Shown in pieces: positions 7,986 through 15,752 of a DNA stretch of 64,000 nt. The translations under genes and the position numbers were made by a program. Numbering within the stretch: the first letter of the stretch is position 1; each line of letters opens with the position of its first letter. The notes beneath the pieces were generated by a model. That model had not been told where the DNA came from and made no database searches. It saw only the letters and a program-made list of their open reading frames with translations. The stretch comes from Catellatospora sp. TT07R-123. Its GTDB lineage: Bacteria; Actinomycetota; Actinomycetes; Mycobacteriales; Micromonosporaceae. The DNA lies in the NCBI RefSeq assembly GCF_018327705.1, contig NZ_BNEM01000001.1, positions 744,001-808,000 of the forward strand, in the 5' to 3' direction.

Positions 7986-9254
7986 ATGACGACCCGACCC
8001 AAGCGCGCCGCCGTCGACGGCGCCGAGCTGCTCGACCGCCTACGCGCCACCATCGCGCAGTACGTGATCCTGCCCAGCACCGAAGCGCTAGACGCCGTCG
8101 TCCTGTGGATCGCCGCGACGTACGCGCTTTCGGCCTGGGCGTGCGCGCCCCGGCTGGTCATCCGGGCGCCGGAGAAGCGCTGCGGCAAGAGCAGGCTGCT
8201 CGACCTGGTCGAGGCCGCCTGCCACAACCCGCTGATCACCGTCAACGCTTCGCCTGCGGCCGTGTACCGGTCGATCGGGTCCGACAACCCGCCGACCGTG
8301 CTGCTGGACGAGTACGACACCATCTTCGGCCCAGCCGCCGCCGGGTCAGCCGAAGACCTGCGCGGGTTGCTCAACGCCGGTCACCAGCGCAACCGGCCCG
8401 CGCTGCGCTACGACGCCAACTCCCAGCGAGTGGAGCAGATCCCGACCTTCGCCATGGCCGCACTGGCAGGCATCGGCGCCGCCCCCGACACCATCGAGGA
8501 CCGAGCCGTGGTCGTGCACATGCGCCGCCGCGCCGGCCGGGAGAAGGTCAAGCCCTGGCGCATCATGCGCGACCGCCCCATGGTCGCGGCCATCGGCGCC
8601 GAGCTGAGCCAATGGCTGCTCGGCAGCCTCGACGTCCTGCGCGCCGCAGAGCCGGTCATGCCGGTCGAGGACCGGGCCGCCGACACCTGGGAACCACTCA
8701 TCGCCCTGGCCGACCTGGCCGGAGGCGACTGGCCGATCCGGGCACGCACCTCGGCCGTCACGCTGACCGGCGCGAAGGAAGAACAGGGCGCCACCAGCGA
8801 CCGCGTACGGCTGCTGACCGACTGCCGCACCATCTTCACCACAGCCGACGCCGACGCGCTGCCGACCGCCGACATCATCGCCCAGCTGCGGGCCATGGAC
8901 GAATCACCCTGGCCCGACCTCACCCCGCACAAGCTCGGTGTACTGCTGCGGGAGTTCGACATCCGATCGGCGGGCAACATCCGGTTCCCCACCGGGCAGG
9001 CTAAGGGCTACACCCGCGCGTCGTTCGCCGACGCCTGGGACCGCTACTGCACCCCTGACGTCCCGCCCCGGACGGGGGAACCGTCCCAACCGTCCCAACC
9101 GTCCCCTCCCAGCTCAGACGCGGGACGGTTCCAGACGTGGGACGGTTCGAACCGTCCCACGAAAACAACCGTCCCAGGGCTGAACAGCGACGGGACGGTT
9201 GGGACGGTTGGGACGGATACCCCCCGGCTCTACGTCGTCGAGGGGGGCAAGTGA
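7986..9254 (+). CDS. DUF3631 helicase-like ATPase
   Basis: This 422-aa protein starts at the ATG at 7986. A P-loop-like APEKRCGKSRLLDLVE lies at about 55-70, with a Walker B-like TVLLDEYDTIFG at about 100-111, giving a phage/plasmid-type helicase fold. The C-terminal half (about 265-345) is the DUF3631 domain: LLTDCRTIF, ADIIAQLRAMDESPWPDL, LGVLLREFDIRS, ASFADAWDRYC. It follows the primase-polymerase, as expected for a replication pair. The last 60 residues (PSQPSQPS, GTVGTVGT) are dictated by the nucleotide array at 9079-9218, not by a recognisable protein domain. It ends in GTGA, overlapping the next start. Confidence 0.85.
   Translation: MTTRPKRAAVDGAELLDRLRATIAQYVILPSTEALDAVVLWIAATYALSAWACAPRLVIRAPEKRCGKSRLLDLVEAACHNPLITVNASPAAVYRSIGSDNPPTVLLDEYDTIFGPAAAGSAEDLRGLLNAGHQRNRPALRYDANSQRVEQIPTFAMAALAGIGAAPDTIEDRAVVVHMRRRAGREKVKPWRIMRDRPMVAAIGAELSQWLLGSLDVLRAAEPVMPVEDRAADTWEPLIALADLAGGDWPIRARTSAVTLTGAKEEQGATSDRVRLLTDCRTIFTTADADALPTADIIAQLRAMDESPWPDLTPHKLGVLLREFDIRSAGNIRFPTGQAKGYTRASFADAWDRYCTPDVPPRTGEPSQPSQPSPPSSDAGRFQTWDGSNRPTKTTVPGLNSDGTVGTVGTDTPRLYVVEGGK
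9079..9218. repeat. Mirror-symmetric nonamer array (candidate origin iterons)
   Basis: Ten copies of AACCGTCCC occur. Forward copies start at 9079, 9088, 9097, 9150 and 9167; reverse copies (GGGACGGTT) start at 9122, 9139, 9192 and 9201, with one mismatch copy at 9210. The order FFF-RR-FF-RRR is its own reverse complement, and every copy pairs with its partner exactly about the centre at 9148.5. The spacers are largely not complementary. The array is inside the 3' end of the DUF3631 gene. An iteron-type origin or a protein-binding switch is inferred. Confidence 0.8.
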
Positions 9255-9622
9255 CTGTCCCGCTGGCGTCCCGACGCCACACTCGCGTCCGCACCGTCCT
9301 TCACCGCGCAGCTCTATGTACCCATGGCGTCGAGATCGTGGCTCACCGTCTCGCTGAGGTGGTGCCGGTAGCGCTGCCGGTGGCACTCCGTCCAGCACCG
9401 ACAGACGGCAACGTGGTCACGTTCACGAAGCCGTTCATCAGCACGGAGGAACTTGCGGCAGTCCTCCAGGTCGATCCATCAACCGTGCGGCGGTGGAGGA
9501 CCGCACAACCGCTGCAAGGTCCGCCGTTCATCAACCTGTCCGAGCGCGTCACGGTCTACAGCGCCGAGGACATCCAGCACTGGCTAGCAACACGTCGCGT
9601 CGTTCCTGGAGCCGCCAAGTGA
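9251..9622 (+). CDS. Excisionase-like HTH protein (MerR/HTH_17 type)
   Basis: A GTG at 9251 overlaps the DUF3631 stop, giving 123 aa; a GTG near 9411 would give a conventional 70-residue excisionase. The conserved part is PFISTEELAAVLQVDPSTVRRWRTAQ, PFINLSERVTVYSAEDIQHWLATRR, a winged helix of the Xis/HTH_17 type. Such proteins direct excision by the partner integrase or act as repressors. The stop overlaps the integrase GTG by 4 nt (GTGA), tying the two translationally. The first 50 residues are low-complexity and may be untranslated. Confidence 0.8.
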   Translation: MTVPLASRRHTRVRTVLHRAALCTHGVEIVAHRLAEVVPVALPVALRPAPTDGNVVTFTKPFISTEELAAVLQVDPSTVRRWRTAQPLQGPPFINLSERVTVYSAEDIQHWLATRRVVPGAAK

Positions 9623-10824
9623 GTCAACCAGCCAACCTGCCGGTCGGTGTCGAGCTGTCCAGCGACATCGAGCACCGGCCCGACAAGCCCAAGCCGTACC
9701 GTGCCCGCGTGCGCTGGTGGGTTGGCGACCAGCGACGTTCCAAGTCGGAGTCCTTCGAAGACCTGACCGACGCGGAGAGGTGGATCACCGGCCTACAGCA
9801 GAAGGCCAATGGCGGCATCAGCCCCGATCTGGCGACACTCGACCTGGCCGCCTATGGCGACCGGGTGATGACGCTGGCGACTCGCGGTCTGGAGCTGAAG
9901 ACTCTCGACCCGTACATGGCCGGCTGGAAGAAGCGGGTGGTGCCCACGCTCGGGCACCTCCCCACCCGCTCCATCACCAACGGCCTGGTCGACCGCGCCG
10001 TGTACGGCTGGATCGCCGACGAATGCAGCCGCTCGACGGTCAAGAACAGCCTGGCCATCCTCGTCAGGGTCATGGAGCAGGCCGTACGTGACGGCATCAT
10101 CGACCGCAATCCGGCCCGCGTCGTCGGCTGGCAGCGCGAGTACAAGCTCGCCGAAGACGAGCTGGACGACCCGCGCACGCTGGCGCTGCCGAACTGGCAG
10201 GCGCTCACGACACTGGCCGATGCGCTGGTGAGCAGATCCCTGGGCCGCTTCGGCGGTTGGGGCGATGTCGTGAGGTTCGCCGGCTGCACCGCCGCCCGGA
10301 TCGGCGAGGTGTCCGGCGTACGCAAGGGCGACATCGACCGAGAGCGGTGGATCTGGACCGTACGGCGACAGACCACGGCCGGACCGGGCGGCCTGATCGA
10401 CAAGGGCACCAAAGGCAAGCGCTCACGGCAGGTGCCGGTCATCGAGGAGATACGGCCCCTCATCAGCCAGCGCCTGGACGCAGCCGACGACCAGGACGCG
10501 CGGCTGTTCACCGGCCCGCGTGGTGGTCGGATCTCCACGGCCGTCCTGCGGGACGCGACCCACTGGGACGACGTGGTGAAGGAGCTGGGATACGAGCACC
10601 TACGTCGCCACGACCTGCGGCACACCGGCCTGACGTGGATGGCCGACGCGGGCGTACCCGTTCACGTCCTCCGCAAGATCGCCGGGCATGGTTCGCTGTC
10701 CACGACGCAGCGCTACCTGCACCCTGACCGACGCGCGATCGAGGCCGCCGGAGTGTCGCTCAGTGCCCATCTGAACGGTGTCACGATGGTGTCTGGTCCC
10801 CAACTGGTCCCCCAGCGATCATGA
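9619..10824 (+). CDS. Tyrosine-type site-specific integrase
   Basis: The 401-aa protein starts at GTG 9619, which overlaps the previous stop. An N-terminal AP2-like/SAM-like DNA-binding region (about 20-170) precedes the catalytic domain: arginine in TAARIGEVSGV, lysine in the KGTKGKRSRQVPV hairpin, HDLRHTG (HxxR) and the nucleophile tyrosine in TTQRYLHPD. This complement is full, so the enzyme should be active. Its 3' end lies about 90 bp from tRNA-Pro, the usual layout when the tRNA 3' end is the attachment site. It would integrate and excise the element. Confidence 0.92.
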   Translation: MSQPANLPVGVELSSDIEHRPDKPKPYRARVRWWVGDQRRSKSESFEDLTDAERWITGLQQKANGGISPDLATLDLAAYGDRVMTLATRGLELKTLDPYMAGWKKRVVPTLGHLPTRSITNGLVDRAVYGWIADECSRSTVKNSLAILVRVMEQAVRDGIIDRNPARVVGWQREYKLAEDELDDPRTLALPNWQALTTLADALVSRSLGRFGGWGDVVRFAGCTAARIGEVSGVRKGDIDRERWIWTVRRQTTAGPGGLIDKGTKGKRSRQVPVIEEIRPLISQRLDAADDQDARLFTGPRGGRISTAVLRDATHWDDVVKELGYEHLRRHDLRHTGLTWMADAGVPVHVLRKIAGHGSLSTTQRYLHPDRRAIEAAGVSLSAHLNGVTMVSGPQLVPQRS

Positions 10825-10860
10825 CCGCTTGCCGCTGACGGGGCTGACCGACACGCAGAA

Positions 10861-10905
10861 CAGGGGCCATGACCAGCGAAAATGCTGGTCATGGCCCCTG
10901 TTTTT
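10861..10905 (+). terminator. Strong intrinsic terminator after integrase
   Basis: A perfect 17-bp stem, CAGGGGCCATGACCAGC at 10861-10877 and its complement at 10884-10900, surrounds the loop GAAAAT and is followed by TTTTT on the + strand. It ends integrase transcription and, read from the other strand, may also end the tRNA transcript. Confidence 0.85.
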
Positions 10906-10911
10906 GCACTG

Positions 10912-10985
<74 letters not shown>

Positions 10986-11434
10986 CTGCCTTGATGATCT
11001 CTCACCGCGGCGGCCTGTACAGACTAGCGCACTCTCGGGCGGGGTGCGCACAGGGCCCCCGTGTCCGTTTCATGACGGTTCTGCAAGGCGATTTGCCCCA
11101 CTTCCCCCAAAGCATCCTAGGAGCCTGCTCCAGTGGGCGCCCAGAACACGGCTCCCTGCCGACAGCACCACAAGGCGCCCTTGTCATGAGTGCAACGCCG
11201 TCGGCACTACGACAACCATGATCAACGCCGTTCGGAGCCGTTCGGCGGCCGTTCGGGGAGCGGCTATGCTCCCATTTTTGCTCCCCGACCCAGGCGACCG
11301 ATGCTCGCTGAACTTAGCTGTAGCCGCGGTTGGCACCGCTCGCCACGGAGTTACCCGGGCCAAAGACCGGACCCGTGCCTGAAGAACAACGTCATCGAAC
11401 CCACCACGACCGAGCCGACAGCCCGGCGCTGTCA
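10986..11434. other. tRNA upstream region, no gene recognised
   Basis: This stretch holds the tRNA promoter region. GCCGTTCGG is repeated three times near 11227-11255, followed by GGGGAGC and GCTCCCC (about 11256-11287) as an inverted pair around an A/T-rich core. Small frames here lack homology or ribosome binding sites. Confidence 0.4.
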
Positions 11435-11460
11435 GACATGATCGATATCTTGTCGGTGTG
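11435..11460 (+). promoter_or_regulatory. Palindromic leaderless promoter
   Basis: GACATGAT-CGAT-ATCTTGTC (11435-11454) is an interrupted palindrome with one mismatch. TATCTT inside it fits the actinobacterial -10 pattern TANNNT and sits 6 bp before the GTG at 11458, with no ribosome binding site, so the mRNA is probably leaderless. A near-identical copy is at 44611-44636. Confidence 0.6.
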
Positions 11461-13611
11461 GACGCCTTCCCCGCTGTCGACTCCGCCTGCGCCCGATTCC
11501 GCATCGCCGCCGCAAGCGGGGATACCGTGGCGGCGAAAGCTGCCGCCGACGAGGTCGCGACCTCGATCCTCGGCTGCGCCCCCGAACACCTCGATACCGC
11601 GAGCGAAGCAGTGGCGCAGGTACTGGGCGACGCACCAGCCGCTGCGGGAGGCAGCCTGGCGTTGGCCATCGCCCAGACGGTGCCCCTGCGGATCACCAAG
11701 ATGCTGCTGCCCGTCGTGGAGTCCCGCACCGTCGCCCTGCTGGAGGACGCCACACGATTCAACGACCTGTATCGCGACCTGGTCGGTGAGCTGCCCTGGC
11801 CGATGTGGTGGCCCGACCATGCCGCGGTCATCGAGGAGTTCACCGCCGCCGCGGCCGCCGCAGGTTGGGAGCCGCAGTCGGCCCGCAGTTGGGCGAAGGC
11901 GTGCTTCGAATGCTCTGACTGGCTCGACGTCCTGTACTACCTGGTCCAGGACCGGCGGCTCCGGCCGCAGTTGCGCGACCGGGTACGGCTGGTCGCCGCC
12001 GCCGCGCGGGTCGGTGACAGCATCTGGGGCGTCGCCCATCTGGAAGCGGTGCTGCTGGTCCTCGACGACGAGCCCCTGGTCGTGCTCCACCGCGAAACCG
12101 GCACAGCATTCCGCATAACCATCAACGGCGTCCCCTACAACTCGGAACTCGACATCGTGCTCGCCAAGGCGATCAACGAGCTGACGCCCGCCGACGCCGG
12201 AACCCCGCCCGTGCTCGGCGGGGCTACGCAGTTCGATCTGACCGACGCGCACGGGGACTGGCTCCTACACAGCAGACCGGTCGACATCCCCGAACTCGAC
12301 GGCACCCGCGTCGTGGTCCTCGATCCCCTGCCAGCCTCACGGCACTGGACACCCAGCGACATGTTCCCGCATCTACAGCGCCACGCCCGAGCCGTCGCCC
12401 TCGCACCAGAAGAGGCCGCAGCCTGGCACGCCAGAATCGCCCCCGCAGGCGCCCGCCACCGCGACCTGCTGCCCGGCCCGCACGGGCCATGGGCAGTAGT
12501 AGACGAGCCCACCGCGCTGGCCGCGGCCGGACCGACAACGCAGGTTATGCGCGCGGGGGCGACGACGTTCGGCCTGGGCCGCGCCGCCACCGTCGTCGTC
12601 ATCGAACCCGGCGCCTTCACCCACGCCACCGGACTGCTCAACCGCGACACCATCGTCGTCCACGAACAACTACCCCGCCCTGTAGCGCACGCCCTCATCG
12701 GCAACTCAGCCGCTCTACCGGCCCTGGGGTTCGTGCGACTGCCCGAGGGCTGCCTGTCACTGGGCCGGATCAGGGTCTCCACCGGCAAGTACCACCCGAC
12801 CAGCCAGGACAAACATGAACGGCCCACGCCCGAGTACCTCACCCTTGCCGTCCCGCTGCCATACCAGACCCTCGATAGGGTCCGGCCCACCCCAGCGGTG
12901 TACGACTCGCCTGACCTGGGCTGGATGGACCTCCTACCTGCCGATCCCATCGGCGCACTGAAGCGGTTCACCGAAGGCTGGTTCGCCGACATACCTCCAC
13001 AGCCCTCCCCCACACCGCCTTCGACAGACCCCATCCCAAACGCGCTGGCGGAATTCCATCGCATCGTCGCGGGGCGGCACGACGCCTTCACCAACTACAT
13101 CCGCGCCATCCCCCGCGAGCAGCTCAAAACCCTCGGCCGAGGACCCTTCGCCGGATGGCTGAAGATCGGCCTGGAATGCGACGGCGGATGGGAGATCCTG
13201 ACCCACCCCGAACCCGACGACCCCCTGATCGTCCTCCACGACTTCACCGACCGGCCGATCTTCGAAAACGAGCGGCTCAGCGGCTTCCTGCTGCAGTGGG
13301 TACTCGCCGAGACCACCTGGTACTCCGCCCCCTACCGCGGGGAGGCGACGGTCACCCGCGAACAGGCCCGCCAGTTCGCCAACCGACTACGCCGGGTACC
13401 CCTGCGGCCGATGCGATACCCCGGCGACCCCACCTACCTGTACGCCGCACCCGGCGTCATCGCCACCATCGGCACCCCATACCAACACCCGCACGACGCC
13501 GGCACCCCACCAGACCCCGACATCTGGGAAGTGTCCATCGGCGCCCGCACCCCATGGCCACTACAACCATTTCGCGAACCAGGGTTCACCTGGGACAACT
13601 TCAACGCATGA
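11458..13611 (+). CDS. Unrecognised 717-aa protein
   Basis: The start is the GTG at 11458, placed 6 bp after a -10-like element with no ribosome binding site. The protein is soluble, without signal peptide or membrane segments. Residues 1-230 look helical. The middle part contains VVHEQLPRPVAHALIGNSAALPALGFVRLPEG. The C-terminal 190 residues include GWEILTHPEPDDPLIVLHDFTDRPIF followed by SGFLLQWVLAETT, vaguely like the C-terminal part of SUKH/SMI1-type immunity proteins, but I would not assign that. The gene lies just outside the integrase/tRNA junction. Confidence 0.8.
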   Translation: MDAFPAVDSACARFRIAAASGDTVAAKAAADEVATSILGCAPEHLDTASEAVAQVLGDAPAAAGGSLALAIAQTVPLRITKMLLPVVESRTVALLEDATRFNDLYRDLVGELPWPMWWPDHAAVIEEFTAAAAAAGWEPQSARSWAKACFECSDWLDVLYYLVQDRRLRPQLRDRVRLVAAAARVGDSIWGVAHLEAVLLVLDDEPLVVLHRETGTAFRITINGVPYNSELDIVLAKAINELTPADAGTPPVLGGATQFDLTDAHGDWLLHSRPVDIPELDGTRVVVLDPLPASRHWTPSDMFPHLQRHARAVALAPEEAAAWHARIAPAGARHRDLLPGPHGPWAVVDEPTALAAAGPTTQVMRAGATTFGLGRAATVVVIEPGAFTHATGLLNRDTIVVHEQLPRPVAHALIGNSAALPALGFVRLPEGCLSLGRIRVSTGKYHPTSQDKHERPTPEYLTLAVPLPYQTLDRVRPTPAVYDSPDLGWMDLLPADPIGALKRFTEGWFADIPPQPSPTPPSTDPIPNALAEFHRIVAGRHDAFTNYIRAIPREQLKTLGRGPFAGWLKIGLECDGGWEILTHPEPDDPLIVLHDFTDRPIFENERLSGFLLQWVLAETTWYSAPYRGEATVTREQARQFANRLRRVPLRPMRYPGDPTYLYAAPGVIATIGTPYQHPHDAGTPPDPDIWEVSIGARTPWPLQPFREPGFTWDNFNA

Positions 13612-13734
13612 CCAACCCGAGCTGACAGCCGCACAGCAACCCATCGAAGATCAACAAGGGACTGTAAGACGAACGGCTCTGGCTCACATTCGGTGGTGAC
13701 CGCGCGTAACGATCATCCATATTAGATGCTGCTG

Positions 13735-13946
13735 CCGGTGTGATTCCGCAGGTCTTGTCCGCATCGTGTTCGCCGGGCTGTCGCCGCTGGTCGTGGAGGA
13801 GGTGACCGACGAGGGCGAATGGATCCTGGTGAGAGGACGGACCATGGCGATGGCGGTGCTCTGTCCGGACTGCGGCGCGGCGACCGCACGTGTGCACGGC
13901 TACCACGAACGGACCGTTGGCGACGTCTGCGTCGATGCACGCAGAG
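13735..13946 (+). pseudogene. ISL3-family transposase, N-terminal relic
   Basis: From the GTG at 13766 the frame reads MFAGLSPLVVEEVTDEGEW, then CPDCGAATARVHGYHERTVGDVCVDAR: the N-terminal zinc-finger region of ISL3-family transposases. After about 60 residues the match stops abruptly at the 3' end of the neighbouring minus-strand gene. The sequence before the start (GCCGGTGTGAT, GGTCTTGT) recurs at 43209, so it is a shared element end. Confidence 0.75.
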
Positions 13947-13960
13947 CTCATCAGAACCCG

Positions 13961-14443
13961 TCAGATGATGGCGCCGCCCGCAGGCGAGACTAGCCACCAC
14001 GGGGCGCCGAAGGCGTTCACTCCCTGACCGCTGGTCTGGCCGGGTGCGGTGTCCTGGACGAAGTAGTAAAGCGGATGGTCGTTGTAGAGGACCTGCATCG
14101 AGCCGTCGTCGCGGGCGACGGTGCTCAACTTGTCGCCGGTCACGCCGGCGCCGGACTTCGGTGCCCCGGTCGTGATCAGCGGCGGCCAGGCGACCGCGCA
14201 CTGGCCGGAGCAGGTGGACTTGGCACTGGTGTCCGCCGCGAACAGGTACAGCGCCCGACCGTTGCCGTCGGTGAGGTATGAGCCCATCGGTCCGGTGCTC
14301 GTCTGCACCGTCACCTGGTCGGCCTTCGTCGTACGAAGCGGACCGTCGGCGATCGCCGCTGTGGAGTATCCGAGCAGGGACACTGTGAGAATAGCCAGCG
14401 CGATCGTCATCCGACTCAGCCCTCGTACCGCAATCGGGCCCAT
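13961..14443 (-). CDS. Secreted Lipoprotein_15 (COG4315) repeat protein
   Basis: The 160-aa protein has a signal peptide (LSRMTIALAILTVSLLGYSTAAIADG) but no lipobox cysteine. The mature part carries two PF03640-type units: GSYLTDGNGRALYLFAADTSAKSTCSGQCAVAWPPL, and SMQVLYNDHPLYYFVQDTAPGQTSGQGVNAFGAPWWLV. The conserved 'G.TLY.F..D....S.C.G.C...WPP' pattern and the final GQG...GWW-like motif are diagnostic. The two cysteines probably form a disulfide. These proteins are exported and of unknown function. It is monocistronic, with AGAAAGGAA before the start. Confidence 0.9.
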   Translation of the reverse strand: MGPIAVRGLSRMTIALAILTVSLLGYSTAAIADGPLRTTKADQVTVQTSTGPMGSYLTDGNGRALYLFAADTSAKSTCSGQCAVAWPPLITTGAPKSGAGVTGDKLSTVARDDGSMQVLYNDHPLYYFVQDTAPGQTSGQGVNAFGAPWWLVSPAGGAII

Positions 14444-14546
14444 GTCAGATTCCTTTCTGCAAGGTCTTTCCGACGGGGGTAAACCCTACTCCCGCGGCTG
14501 GGCTGATCAGTGGTGGTTCGCCGGAAACGGCGGCAGCGATCGGTGT

Positions 14547-15566
14547 TCACGCTGCGAGCAGGGCGCCCGCGAGTGCGGGCAGGGTCAGCGGCAGGGCGAG
14601 GTGATAGCCCTGGGCGTAGGAGACGCCGACGCGGGAGAGCGCGGCGAGTTGCTCCGGGGTCTCGACGCCTTCGGCGGTGACGTGCAGTCCGAGGCCGTGG
14701 GCGAGGTTGGTGAGCATCTTGACGATGGCGTGGTCGCGCGGGTTGTGCAGCATGCCGGCCACGAACTCCTTGTCTATCTTGATGCCCTGGATGGCGAGGC
14801 GGGACAGGTAGCGCAGGTCGGTCGAGCCGGCACCCATGTCGTCAAGTGCCACCCCGATGCCGCGGCGGATCAGCTTCTCCAGGCGTGGTGCTGCGTGCAG
14901 GAGGGTGGTGAGGTCGGCGCCCTCGCACAGTTCCAGGTGCAGTCGGCTCGCGGGCAGGCCGGCATCGCCCAGCGCGTCGGTCACGGTCCGGGTGAAGTCC
15001 GTGGCGAGCGTGGGGACAGATAGGTTCACGTTGACGCGGTCGGGTGCCGCGTCGCCGATGGATCGGCCCAGCTCGGCCAGATCGGCGCAGGCTCGGTGGA
15101 GGACCCAGCGGTCGAGTAGGGGCAGGTGCCCGCCCTTGTGAGCCGCAGTGAGGAACCGGGCGGGGCTGATCAGACCGAGTATCGGGTGCTGCCAGCGCAC
15201 CAATGCCTCCACCGCCACGACCGCACGGTCGGCGATGCGCACGATGGGCTGGTAGAGCAGCCGCAGCTGCCCGTGGGCCAGCGCGTGCGCCACGGTGTGG
15301 CCGGCCACCTCCGCCGGACCGTCTAGTCGCAGGCGGGCCGCTTCGGTCGCGCCGCGCCCGTCACCACCGCGGCTCGCCCGCGCGATGCCGTGACCGGGGA
15401 CGGCCAGGCGATCCACGGCGCGCAGCAGCCGGGGTCCGGCACGGCCGACTGCGGCGGTGAGCTCTCGGCACCGCCTCATCAGGCGTTTCAGCGCCGCGAG
15501 GTAGGGGTTGGCGGCGAGATCGTCGATGTCTGCAAACAGCGGGGCGACGGGGGCATATCTGATCAC
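14547..15566 (-). CDS. EAL-domain cyclic-di-GMP phosphodiesterase
   Basis: The GTG at 15566 is chosen (MIRYAPVAPLFADI) because GAAGGAG lies 7 bp before it; this gives 339 aa. The N-terminal 100 residues are helical. The EAL domain follows: VEALVRWQHP, the NVNLS motif, LELCEG (an ExxE variant), LDDMGAG for the DDFGTG loop, IKIDKEFV and TAEGVETPEQL. All expected metal and catalytic acids appear present except that DDFGTG is DDMGAG. There is no GGDEF or PAS domain. It should hydrolyse c-di-GMP to pGpG in the cytosol. The gene is transcribed toward the Lipoprotein_15 gene. Confidence 0.9.
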   Translation of the reverse strand: MIRYAPVAPLFADIDDLAANPYLAALKRLMRRCRELTAAVGRAGPRLLRAVDRLAVPGHGIARASRGGDGRGATEAARLRLDGPAEVAGHTVAHALAHGQLRLLYQPIVRIADRAVVAVEALVRWQHPILGLISPARFLTAAHKGGHLPLLDRWVLHRACADLAELGRSIGDAAPDRVNVNLSVPTLATDFTRTVTDALGDAGLPASRLHLELCEGADLTTLLHAAPRLEKLIRRGIGVALDDMGAGSTDLRYLSRLAIQGIKIDKEFVAGMLHNPRDHAIVKMLTNLAHGLGLHVTAEGVETPEQLAALSRVGVSYAQGYHLALPLTLPALAGALLAA

Positions 15567-15752
15567 AGGAGTACTCCTTCCGGGGTGCTCGTCCTCTGAC
15601 GAGGGCATGTCCCAAATGTCGCCTCCGGCGGGGGTGCTCAGGCCCGGGTCTGACACTGGTCTGGGGTACTGGTCCAGCGCCCAGGGTGCCCGGGTACCGG
15701 ACAGCCGGACACGGGATCCGGACCGGGTGTCCGTTTCCCGGCGACCCGCGCC

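Noticed and set aside
9493-9618. Upstream extension of the integrase
   Set aside because: The 42 extra residues overlap the HTH gene out of frame and lack conserved sequence; the GTG overlap at 9619 fits.
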